64,000 nt of DNA from Streptomyces griseomycini (GTDB taxonomy: Bacteria; Actinomycetota; Actinomycetes; Streptomycetales; Streptomycetaceae), in the NCBI RefSeq assembly GCF_014203535.1, contig NZ_JACHJI010000003.1:39609-103608 (forward strand), given 5' to 3'. The translations under genes were made by a program, and so were the position numbers. Below are positions 1 through 8,993 of this stretch, one piece after another (within the stretch, counting starts at the first letter, position 1; each line of letters starts with the position of its first letter). Below the pieces are notes generated by a model. It saw only the letters and a program-made list of their open reading frames with translations. It searched no databases and was not told where the DNA came from.

Positions 1-1959
<1,959 letters not shown>

Positions 1960-1963
<4 letters not shown>

Positions 1964-2640
1964 GCGTTGACCAGCTTCTTGAGGATCGAGGTGAAGAACG
2001 GCAGGCCGTCGGTACGGCCCGTACCGATCAGCGGCTCCACGGCGTGCTCGGGGTGCGGCATCAGGCCGACGACGTTGCCCGCCTCGTTGGTGATGCCGGC
2101 GATGTCGTTGAGCGAGCCGTTCGGGTTGAAGTCCAGGTAGCGGAAGGCGACGCGGCCCTCGGCCTCCAGTTCGTCCAGCGTGCGCCGGTCGGCGACGTAG
2201 CGGCCGTCCATGTTCTTCAGCGGGATGTGGATCTCCTGGCCGGCCGTGTAGTCGGTGGTCCAGGCGGTGTCCGCGTTCTCCACCCGCAGCTTCTGGTCGC
2301 GGCAGATGAAGTGCAGGTGGTCGTTGCCCAGCATGCCGCCGGGGAGCAGGTGCGCCTCGGTGAGGATCTGGAAGCCGTTGCAGATGCCGAGGACCGGCAT
2401 GCCGGCCTTGGCCTGGTCGATGACGGTGTCCATCACCGGCGAGAAGCGGGCGATGGCCCCGGCGCGCAGGTAGTCGCCGTAGGAGAAACCGCCGCACAGC
2501 ACCACGGCGTCGACCTGCTTGAGGTCCTTGTCCTTGTGCCAGAGCGCCACGGGTTCGGCGCCGGCGACGCGGATCGCGCGCTGGGTGTCCCGGTCGTCGA
2601 GACTGCCCGGGAAAGTGACGACGCCAATACGAGCGGTCAC
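1960..2640 (-). CDS. purQ: Phosphoribosylformylglycinamidine synthase, glutaminase subunit PurQ
   Basis: This 226-residue class I glutamine amidotransferase supplies ammonia to PurL. The nucleophile motif LGICNGFQ places the catalytic cysteine at about residue 87, and the His-Glu part of the triad is in MPHPEHAVE near residue 205. Length and order are normal for the stand-alone subunit. The GTG start at 2640 overlaps the purS stop (GTGA), and its own stop overlaps the purL start, so the three genes form a tightly coupled operon. Confidence 0.97.
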
Positions 2641-2909
2641 TTCACGGCCTCCGTGACTTCCGCCGCTTCCTCGACCCGGACGGTGAAGTCCTCGATCACG
2701 GTGTTGGCGAGGAAGGATTCCGCAAGATCATGGATGCGGGCGAGGGCGGCCTCGTCGACCGGCCCGTCAACTTCCAGTTCGAAACGCTTTCCCTGACGGA
2801 CGTCCGAGATCCCCTCGAAACCGAGCCGCGGCAGTGCGCGCTGCACCGCCTGGCCCTGGGGGTCGAGGATCTCCGGCTTGAGCATGACGTCGACTACGAC
2901 GCGTGCCAC
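2637..2909 (-). CDS. purS: Phosphoribosylformylglycinamidine synthase subunit PurS
   Basis: PurS is the small subunit that bridges PurL and PurQ. The product is about 90 residues, beginning [13 protein letters not shown], which fits the family. Two in-frame GTG codons exist, at 2915 and 2909. The one at 2909 is preferred because a GGGAG ribosome site lies five bases upstream of it, while the same site would abut the upstream GTG. It is the first gene of the purSQL operon, transcribed divergently from lsrL. Confidence 0.95.
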   Translation of the reverse strand: MARVVVDVMLKPEILDPQGQAVQRALPRLGFEGISDVRQGKRFELEVDGPVDEAALARIHDLAESFLANTVIEDFTVRVEEAAEVTEAVK

Positions 2910-3262
2910 TGGCACTCCCGGTGTGTGGTGCTGAGCAGGTTCCTTCAGACTACCCGCACAAAATTTCTACGCGAGTAGAGTTGGAGGAATCTACGTGAGC
3001 CCGATCACGATGCGGTATCGCGGGGAGTCGTCAGGGAAAAGATCCGGGAAAGATCCGCGCCCACGCGCACATCCCTATTGCGCCGCGGACACGCGGACAG
3101 ATTTAGTCGGTCTCCACATTGCATTGCCGGGCACTGTACAAATGAATTGCCAATAGCAGATACTTTGCCCGATTACAGGCGAACAGACGGCATCTCGGTG
3201 ACGTCCCGGCACGTCATCACGGACGTCCGGACCGAAGATGCCGCACGAAGGGACCGATATTC
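2910..3262. promoter_or_regulatory. Divergent purS / lsrL intergenic region, partly AT-rich
   Basis: This 353-base gap separates purS from lsrL. The part from about 3075 to 3200 is clearly richer in A and T than its surroundings, as expected for promoters and for Lsr2-type nucleoid proteins, which bind AT-rich DNA. A small dyad (CTAC-GCGA-GTAG) lies near 2970. I could not define -10 and -35 boxes with confidence. Autoregulation by LsrL is a plausible inference, not shown. Confidence 0.4.
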
Positions 3263-3580
3263 GTGGCGCAGAAGGTCGTGGTCACTCTCTTTGACGACAT
3301 CGACGGCTCGGAAGCGGCGGAGACGATCGCCTTCGGACTCGACGGCAAGTCGTACGAGATCGACCTGAATGAAGCCAATGCCAGCAGACTGCGGAAGGCG
3401 CTCGCGCCGTACGTGGAGGCCGGCCGCAAGCGGGCGCGCTCGGGCAGGGCGTACCGGCAGACGGAGGTCGCCCCCGACCCGGCGGCCGTGCGCGCCTGGG
3501 CCCAGGCGAACCGGATGGAGGTCCCGGCGCGCGGGCGGATCCCGAAGAGGGTGTACGAGGCGTTCGCCGCGGCGCGGTGA
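3263..3580 (+). CDS. lsrL: Lsr2-family nucleoid-associated protein (LsrL paralogue)
   Basis: The 105-residue protein has the Lsr2 plan: an N-terminal beta-rich dimerisation part (MAQKVVVTLFDDIDG), a linker, and a C-terminal DNA-binding helix pair with an AT-hook-like RGR at residues 90-92. Lsr2 proteins silence AT-rich and horizontally acquired genes. Streptomyces has two paralogues, and the one adjacent to purS is known as LsrL (SCO4076 in S. coelicolor); the symbol rests on that synteny. GTG start, with AAGGGACC as ribosome site. Its target set is less known than that of Lsr2. Confidence 0.9.
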   Translation: MAQKVVVTLFDDIDGSEAAETIAFGLDGKSYEIDLNEANASRLRKALAPYVEAGRKRARSGRAYRQTEVAPDPAAVRAWAQANRMEVPARGRIPKRVYEAFAAAR

Positions 3581-3711
3581 GGGCGGACGGCGAGCCGGAC
3601 GGCCGGTCACCCGCCCCGCGGCACAACCGACTTGCGCGACACCCCGGGTGATCAGCTAAAGTCTGGAGCACGCCGCCGGGCGAGGCCGAAAGGCCCAGCT
3701 CGCGGAGGCAT

Positions 3712-3783
3712 GCGGGTGTAGTTCAGTAGCAGAACATCCCCCTTCCAGGGGGAAGGCGCAGTGTGCAATTCCTGTCACCCGCT
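3712..3783 (+). tRNA. tRNA-Gly(UCC), non-canonical D- and T-arms
   Basis: A perfect 7-bp acceptor stem (GCGGGTG with CACCCGC), a D-stem GTTC/GAAC and a 5-bp anticodon stem closing the loop CTTCCAG give anticodon UCC. The T-arm is abnormal. Instead of a GTTCNAN loop on a 5-bp stem it has GTGCAATT, with only about four pairable stem bases. The D-loop lacks the GG pair that normally contacts the T-loop. It is unclear whether this tRNA serves translation normally. No CCA is encoded. Confidence 0.85.
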
Positions 3784-3807
3784 CTGCACCGTCGTACGGA
3801 TCACTCG

Positions 3808-3848
3808 TGGGGGAGCCCCCTGCTCGAGCTTGTCGAGAGCTCGGGGGA
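3808..3848. repeat. Short dispersed GC-rich repeat, copy 1 (intergenic)
   Basis: About 41 bases with TGGGGGAGCCCCCTGCTCGA at one end and a GGGGGA block at the other, enclosing a short dyad. Related copies, in reverse orientation, lie inside purD (13684-13719) and the penicillin-amidase-like gene (31085-31126). This copy sits harmlessly between two tRNA-Gly genes. Such short repeats are scattered through Streptomyces genomes; how they move is not known to me. Confidence 0.65.
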
Positions 3849-3901
3849 GGATCAGGTAGGCTGGTGCTTGCACCGATCGGTGAGAGCCGGTCGGGGGCGA
3901 T

Positions 3902-3974
3902 GCGGACGTAGCTCAGTTGGTAGAGCGCAACCTTGCCAAGGTTGAGGTCGCGAGTTCGAGCCTCGTCGTCCGCT
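3902..3974 (+). tRNA. tRNA-Gly(GCC), copy 1
   Basis: A full cloverleaf: acceptor GCGGACG/CGTCCGC, anticodon stem CAACC/GGTTG with loop TTGCCAA (anticodon GCC), and a canonical T-loop beginning TTCGA. No CCA is encoded. The 73-base sequence is identical to the copy at 7838-7910. It is followed by a strong hairpin terminator. Confidence 0.97.
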
Positions 3975-3981
3975 CGGGAGG

Positions 3982-4010
3982 AAGGCCCCGGTCCATCGGA
4001 CCGGGGCCTT
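3982..4010 (+). terminator. Intrinsic terminator after tRNA-Gly(GCC) copy 1
   Basis: A perfect 13-bp stem (AAGGCCCCGGTCC with its complement) around an ATC loop, followed by TCTCGTG. There is no long U tract, as is usual in Streptomyces. Confidence 0.85.
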
Positions 4011-4115
4011 CTCGTGTGTGCTCCGAGCGTCCGCTCCCGGCCGTCTGACATTTGTCATGTCCGGTGGTGACAGCGCGCACTGCCGCCCGGTCCGCGGTGC
4101 GGCGATGATCGGATC

Positions 4116-5072
4116 ATGCAAGCAAACGGGCACGAGCACGTGATAGAGGTCACCGACCTGCGACGTGTGTACGGGGACGGGTTCGAGGCGGTGCGCGGGA
4201 TCGACTTCTCCGTGCGCCAGGGGGAGATCTTCGCCCTGCTGGGCACCAACGGCGCCGGCAAGACGTCGACGGTCGAACTGCTGGAGGGCCTCGCCGCACC
4301 GTCCGGCGGACGGGTGCGCGTCCTCGGGCACGACCCGCACAACGAGCGGGCCGCCGTCCGCCCCCGCACCGGCGTGATGCTCCAGGAGGGTGGTTTCCCC
4401 TCCGAGCTGACCGTCGCGGAGACCGCGCGGATGTGGGCCGGATGCGTCAGCGGGGCGCGCCCGCCGCGGGAGGTGCTGGCGCTGGTCGGGCTGGAGAAGA
4501 AGTCCGACGTGCGGGTGAAGCAGCTCTCCGGGGGCGAACGGCGGCGCCTGGACCTTGCGCTCGCCCTGCTCGGCGACCCCGAGGTGCTCTTCCTGGACGA
4601 GCCCACCACCGGACTCGACGCCGAAGGGCGCCGGGACACGTGGGAGTTGGTGAGCGCGCTGCGCGACCGCGGTACGACGGTGCTGCTGACCACCCACTAC
4701 CTGGAAGAGGCCGAGAACCTCGCCGACCGGCTCGCGATCCTGCACGAGGGACGCATCGCCGCCACCGGCACCCCGGCCGAGGTGACGGCCGCGCAGCCGT
4801 CCCGGATCAGCTTCGAACTGCCCGCGGGCTACTTCGTCGGCGACCTGCCGCCGCTCGACGAACTGGGCGTGTGCGAGCACGAGACGGACGGACGGCTGGT
4901 CCGGCTGCGGACCCGTGAGCTGCAGCGCGCGGCCACGAGGCTGCTGGTGTGGGCCGAGACGGCCGGAGTGGAACTGCGCGGACTGGACGTACGGTCCGCG
5001 TCGCTGGAGGAGGCGTTCCTGGGCATCGCCCGGGAGGCGTCCGCCGCCGAGGGACGGGAGTACGCGGCATGA
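4116..5072 (+). CDS. ABC transporter ATP-binding protein (efflux type)
   Basis: The 318-residue ATPase carries Walker A GTNGAGKTS (43-51), signature LSGGE (137-141), Walker B LFLDEP (158-163) and an H-loop in TTHYLEE. The C-terminal extension fits DrrA/CcmA-like exporters of drugs, lipids or antibiotics. It probably forms a dimer with the downstream permease, whose ATG overlaps its stop. No clear ribosome site precedes the ATG at 4116, so a leaderless start or a GTG at 4140 is possible. The linked two-component pair suggests a signal-responsive exporter; the substrate is unknown. Confidence 0.92.
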   Translation: MQANGHEHVIEVTDLRRVYGDGFEAVRGIDFSVRQGEIFALLGTNGAGKTSTVELLEGLAAPSGGRVRVLGHDPHNERAAVRPRTGVMLQEGGFPSELTVAETARMWAGCVSGARPPREVLALVGLEKKSDVRVKQLSGGERRRLDLALALLGDPEVLFLDEPTTGLDAEGRRDTWELVSALRDRGTTVLLTTHYLEEAENLADRLAILHEGRIAATGTPAEVTAAQPSRISFELPAGYFVGDLPPLDELGVCEHETDGRLVRLRTRELQRAATRLLVWAETAGVELRGLDVRSASLEEAFLGIAREASAAEGREYAA

Positions 5073-5884
5073 GCGGGACGGTCACCACGTCGGAGGGGAC
5101 GCGCGGCACGGGCACGGCGGCCACGACGCCCCTGGGCCGCATGGGGGCCCTCGCCCGGGCCGAGATGACGCTGCTGGGGCGGAGCCGGGGCACCCTCTTC
5201 GCCGCGCTGTTCGTGCCGCTGGTGCTGCCGGTCAGCGTGCGCTCGGCGGCCGGGGAGATGGACCTCGACGAGGCCGGGCTCACCATCGGCGCGGTGGTCC
5301 TGCCGTCCGCGGTCGGCTTCTCGCTGCTGTTCGCCGTCTACGCGTCGCTCATCGGCGTCTTCGTCGCCCGGCGCGAGGAACTCGTCCTCAAGCGGCTGCG
5401 TACCGGTGAGTTGAGGGACGCCGAGATCCTGGCCGGCTCGGCTCTGCCGGCCGCCGTGACCGGACTCGTGCAGTCGCTGCTGCTGGCCGTCGGCTGCGTG
5501 GTGCTGCTGGACATGGCGGCTCCGTCGGCGGTCCACCTGGCGGTGCTGGGGCTGCTGCTGGGGCTGGTGATGTGCACGGCGCTCGCCGCCGTCACCGCGA
5601 GCTTCACCCGGACCACCGAGAGCGCCCAGGTCACCTCGATGCCGCTGCTGCTGGTCTCCATGCTGGGCTCCGGGATGATGATCCCCCTGGAGGTCCTCCC
5701 CGACCGGCTCGCCTCCTTCTGCGAACTGCTGCCGCTCACCCCCGTCATGACCCTGGTGCGCGGTGGCTTCACCGGCGACCTGTCGGCGGGTGAGACGCTG
5801 GGGGCCGTGGCGACGGCGGTGGCCTGGACCCTGCTGTCGGTGTACGCCGTGCAGCGGTGGTTCCGCTGGGAGCCGAGGCGCTGA
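5069..5884 (+). CDS. ABC-2 type transporter permease
   Basis: A 271-residue membrane protein starting MSGTVTTSEGTRG, with about six hydrophobic segments in the ABC-2 permease pattern and the family region MLGSGMMIPLEVLP (around residue 195). It would form the membrane channel for the upstream ATPase. The ATG overlaps the ATPase stop as ATGA, so the longer reading frame beginning at 4949 is rejected. A histidine kinase follows after 28 bases, in the YvfS/DesK-like arrangement of transporter and sensor. Confidence 0.9.
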   Translation: MSGTVTTSEGTRGTGTAATTPLGRMGALARAEMTLLGRSRGTLFAALFVPLVLPVSVRSAAGEMDLDEAGLTIGAVVLPSAVGFSLLFAVYASLIGVFVARREELVLKRLRTGELRDAEILAGSALPAAVTGLVQSLLLAVGCVVLLDMAAPSAVHLAVLGLLLGLVMCTALAAVTASFTRTTESAQVTSMPLLLVSMLGSGMMIPLEVLPDRLASFCELLPLTPVMTLVRGGFTGDLSAGETLGAVATAVAWTLLSVYAVQRWFRWEPRR

Positions 5885-5912
5885 CGCAGGGAAGGGCAGG
5901 GGGCTCGGGGAC

Positions 5913-7184
5913 ATGGGCAGACCGGGTGGCTGGTGGGGGCGCAAGAGCACGCCCGCGAAGGTCGAGACGTACACGCGGTGGTCGTTCCACTCACTCGCGC
6001 TGGTCGAGCTCCTGGTGGCCGGCGGGCCGGTGATCGGACAGGTGGGGCCGCGGCTGGCGGCCCTGCTGCTGCTCATGACGGCGGTGCACAGCGTGGTCTG
6101 CGGCGTGACCGCCTCACGCGCCCTGGACTGGCTGCGCGGACGGCGCGAGCAGCCCGTCCGGACGCTGTGGACGCTCGGCGCCACCACCGCTGCGGTGGCC
6201 GTCGCCTCGCTCGTCGTCGCCGAGCACGGACCGTCCGGCGAGGACGCCGACGGCGCGGCCGGCGGGGTCTTCTCGATCGTGGTGATCTTCGGCGTCGGCG
6301 CGGCCGTGCTCGGCGTCCGCGGCCGGCGCCGGGTGTTCGCCACCGTGGCGGGCTTCGCGGCGGGCGCGGGAGCGATCGCGGTCCCCCTCGGCCTGCCCTG
6401 GCCCGTCGCCCTGGTCACCGCCCTGTTCGTCCTGGCCGGCAGCGGGTTCTTCGCCTTCCTCTCCCTCTTCTCCGTCTGGCTGCTCAACGCCTTCTACGAG
6501 CTGGACGAGGCCCGCGAGACCCGCGCCCAGCTCGCCGTCGCCGAGGAACGGCTCAGGTTCGGACGGGACCTGCACGACGTGATGGGGCGCAACCTCGCCG
6601 TGATCGCGCTGAAGAGCGAGCTGGCCGTCCAACTCGCCCAGCGGGAACGGCCGGAGGCCGTGACGCAGATGGTCGAGGTGCAGCGGTTGGCGCACGAGGC
6701 GCAGCGGGAGGTGCGCGAGGTGGTGCGCGGCTACCGCGAGGCCGACCTCGCCGGCGAGCTCGCGGGCGCGCAGGGCGTGCTGACCGCCGCCGGCATCGAC
6801 TGCACCGTCACCGGCCCCGTGGCCGGGCTGCCCGCGCCGGTGCAGTCCGCGCTCGGGTGGGTGGTGCGCGAGGCGGCCACGAACGTCCTGCGGCACGGGG
6901 ACGCACAGCGGTGCACGGTGGGACTGCGGATGCGTGAGGGGCGTGTGGTGCTGACGGTGGAGAACGACGGGGTGCCGCAGACCGGTGGTCCGGGCCGGGG
7001 GGCCGGGCTCGTCGGGCTGCGCGAGCGGCTGGCGGAGATCGGGGGGACGCTGCGGGCCGGGCCCACCGGGGACGGGCGGTTCCTGCTGACCGCCGAGGTC
7101 CCGCTGCCGTCGCACTCCGGCGAGGCCCCTCCCGCCGCGCTCACGACCGCGCCCGCCCCCCTTCCCGTGAGTTCCCGTGAGTGA
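5913..7184 (+). CDS. NarL/DesK-type sensor histidine kinase
   Basis: This 423-residue kinase has roughly five to six membrane helices in residues 28-195, a HisKA_3 dimerisation domain with the phospho-acceptor at His221 (GRDLHDVMGRN), and a C-terminal HATPase domain with the N box VVREAATNVLRHG and the glycine motif GAGLVGLRERL. It should autophosphorylate and pass phosphate to the adjacent response regulator. The ATG at 5913 is chosen over the longer frame because a GGGGCTCGGGG ribosome region precedes it. Its position after an ABC exporter suggests it senses the exported compound or membrane state. Confidence 0.92.
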   Translation: MGRPGGWWGRKSTPAKVETYTRWSFHSLALVELLVAGGPVIGQVGPRLAALLLLMTAVHSVVCGVTASRALDWLRGRREQPVRTLWTLGATTAAVAVASLVVAEHGPSGEDADGAAGGVFSIVVIFGVGAAVLGVRGRRRVFATVAGFAAGAGAIAVPLGLPWPVALVTALFVLAGSGFFAFLSLFSVWLLNAFYELDEARETRAQLAVAEERLRFGRDLHDVMGRNLAVIALKSELAVQLAQRERPEAVTQMVEVQRLAHEAQREVREVVRGYREADLAGELAGAQGVLTAAGIDCTVTGPVAGLPAPVQSALGWVVREAATNVLRHGDAQRCTVGLRMREGRVVLTVENDGVPQTGGPGRGAGLVGLRERLAEIGGTLRAGPTGDGRFLLTAEVPLPSHSGEAPPAALTTAPAPLPVSSRE

Positions 7185-7193
7185 GGTCACACC

Positions 7194-7814
7194 ATGACGA
7201 CACCCCCGCCCGTGCGGCTGCTGCTGGCCGACGACGAGCACCTGATCCGGGGGGCGCTCGCCACGCTGCTGTCGCTGGAGGACGACCTGGTGGTCGTCGC
7301 CGAGGCCGCGACCGGGCCGGAGGCACTGGCGATGGCGCGGGCGCACACGCCCGACGTCGCCGTCCTGGACCTGCAGATGCCCGGCGCGGACGGTGTGAAG
7401 GTCGCCACGTCCCTGCGGGCCGAACTGCCCGGCTGCCGGGTGCTGATCGTGACCAGTCACGGGCGGCCGGGGCACCTGAAGCGGGCGCTCGCGGCGGGTG
7501 TGCGCGGGTTCGTCCCCAAGACCGTCAGCGCGCAGCGCCTCGCGGAGATCATCCGCACGGTGCATGCCGGAAACCGTTACGTGGACCCCGAGTTGGCCGC
7601 CGACGCGATCGCCGCCGGGGACTCCCCGCTGACCGCGCGCGAGGCCGAGGTGCTGGAACTCGCGGCGGACGGGGCGCCCGTGGCGGAGATCGCGGAGCGG
7701 GCCGCGCTGTCCCAGGGGACCGTGCGCAACTACCTCTCCTCGGCCGTCTCGAAGCTCGGCGCGGAGAACCGGCACGCCGCGGTGCGTCTCGCCCGCGAGC
7801 GAGGTTGGGTATAG
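7194..7814 (+). CDS. NarL/LuxR-family response regulator
   Basis: The 206-residue regulator has a receiver domain with acidic pocket DDE (13-15), phospho-acceptor Asp59 (VLDLQMP) and the conserved Lys in VPKTVS, followed by a LuxR-type helix-turn-helix (LTAREAEVLELAADG ... GTVRNYLSSAVSKLG). It is the cognate partner of the kinase nine bases upstream and most likely controls the ABC genes of the same operon. The operon ends just before a tRNA-Gly gene. Confidence 0.93.
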   Translation: MTTPPPVRLLLADDEHLIRGALATLLSLEDDLVVVAEAATGPEALAMARAHTPDVAVLDLQMPGADGVKVATSLRAELPGCRVLIVTSHGRPGHLKRALAAGVRGFVPKTVSAQRLAEIIRTVHAGNRYVDPELAADAIAAGDSPLTAREAEVLELAADGAPVAEIAERAALSQGTVRNYLSSAVSKLGAENRHAAVRLARERGWV

Positions 7815-7837
7815 TGGCTTCCGCGCCACGGCGCAAC

Positions 7838-7910
7838 GCGGACGTAGCTCAGTTGGTAGAGCGCAACCTTGCCAAGGTTGAGGTCGCGAGTTCGAGCCTC
7901 GTCGTCCGCT
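7838..7910 (+). tRNA. tRNA-Gly(GCC), copy 2
   Basis: Identical over 73 bases to the gene at 3902-3974: same acceptor stem, TTGCCAA anticodon loop and T-arm. The two copies are direct repeats that bracket the ABC/two-component operon. Confidence 0.97.
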
Positions 7911-7917
7911 CAGGATC

Positions 7918-7944
7918 AAGGCCCCGGTCATCGACCGGGGCCTT
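7918..7944 (+). terminator. Intrinsic terminator after tRNA-Gly(GCC) copy 2
   Basis: A perfect 12-bp stem AAGGCCCCGGTC / GACCGGGGCCTT with a 3-base loop. It closely resembles the terminator after copy 1, so the tRNA duplication appears to have included its terminator. Confidence 0.85.
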
Positions 7945-8002
7945 CGTCGTGTGGCCGCCGTACGACGGCCGCGCGGCCGTCGTGCGGCCACGCGGCGGGC
8001 GC

Positions 8003-8902
8003 TCAGCTCCAGGCGGTGCCCGTCAGCCGCTCGTACGCCTCCACGTACTTGGCCCGGGTCGCGTCCACGACCCGCTGCGGCAGCGGCGGCGGGGGCTGCT
8101 CGCCGCCCCGGTCCCAGCCGGACTCGGCGGACGTCAGCCAGTCCCGCACGTACTGCTTGTCGTACGACGGCTGCGCGCGGCCCGGCTGCCACTGCTCGGC
8201 CGGCCAGAAGCGGGAGGAGTCCGGGGTGAGCACCTCGTCCGCGATGACCAGGGCGTCACCGTCGAAGCCGAACTCGAACTTGGTGTCCGCGAGGATGATC
8301 CCCCGGTCCCGGGCGATGTCGCGGGCGCGGGAGTAGGCGGCGAGGGTCGCCTGGCGCAGCCGGGCCGCGGTGTCCGCGCCGACCTGGCGGGCGACCTCCT
8401 CGTAGGAGACGTTCTCGTCGTGCTCGCCGACGGCGGCCTTGGTGGCCGGGGTGAAGATCGGGGCGGGCAGCTCCGAGCCGTCCACCAGGCCCTCGGGGAG
8501 GGCGAGGCCGCAGACCGTGCGGGACTCCTGGTACTCGGCGAGGCCCGAGCCGGTGAGGTAGCCGCGGGCCACGCACTCCACCGGGACCATGTCCAGGGAC
8601 TTGCAGACGAGGGTGCGGCCCGCCCAGTCGTCCGGGGCGCCGGCCGGGACGTCGGTGCTCAGGACGTGGTGCGGGAGCAGGTCGGCGAGCTGGTCGAACC
8701 ACCACAGGGAGAGCTGGGTGAGGATCCGGCCCTTGTCGGGGATCTCGGTCGGCAGCACCCAGTCGTAGGCGGAGATGCGGTCGCTGGCGATCATCACGAG
8801 GTCGCCCGCCTCGTTCCGGTACAGCTCGCGCACCTTTCCGGTGTGCAGGTGCACCAGGCCCGGGACCTGGATCGGTTCGGGCTTTTCGACGAATCCGGAC
8901 AC
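8003..8902 (-). CDS. purC: Phosphoribosylaminoimidazole-succinocarboxamide synthase (SAICAR synthetase)
   Basis: This 299-residue enzyme joins CAIR and aspartate with ATP in purine synthesis. Recognisable family segments are HTGKVRELYR near the N-terminus (phosphate-binding loop), IASDRISAYDWVLP, and the ECVARGYLTGSG substrate region. Length matches the family. The ATG at 8902 has a GGGGAGGAACC ribosome site. It is transcribed alone on the minus strand and separated from purD by two unrelated genes. Confidence 0.96.
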   Translation of the reverse strand: MSGFVEKPEPIQVPGLVHLHTGKVRELYRNEAGDLVMIASDRISAYDWVLPTEIPDKGRILTQLSLWWFDQLADLLPHHVLSTDVPAGAPDDWAGRTLVCKSLDMVPVECVARGYLTGSGLAEYQESRTVCGLALPEGLVDGSELPAPIFTPATKAAVGEHDENVSYEEVARQVGADTAARLRQATLAAYSRARDIARDRGIILADTKFEFGFDGDALVIADEVLTPDSSRFWPAEQWQPGRAQPSYDKQYVRDWLTSAESGWDRGGEQPPPPLPQRVVDATRAKYVEAYERLTGTAWS

Positions 8903-8993
8903 GGTTCCTCCCCGTGGTTCTGTCCAATGACTCGATTCTCCCGTATGGGGCGAACGGTCTCGGCCAGGGGTCGGTGCGGGTGCGCCGTCCGGT

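Noticed and set aside
2996..3157. A 53-codon frame with a good ribosome site (GGAGG) in the purS-lsrL gap, containing a TTA codon
   Set aside because: Its codon use (AAA, AGA, TTA, TTG, ATT) is unlike Streptomyces coding sequence and no conserved product is recognisable; it is more likely AT-rich promoter DNA.
3656..4880. Minus-strand frames across the tRNA-Gly genes and the ABC ATPase
   Set aside because: They translate tRNA genes and a terminator and lie opposite a gene with complete Walker motifs.
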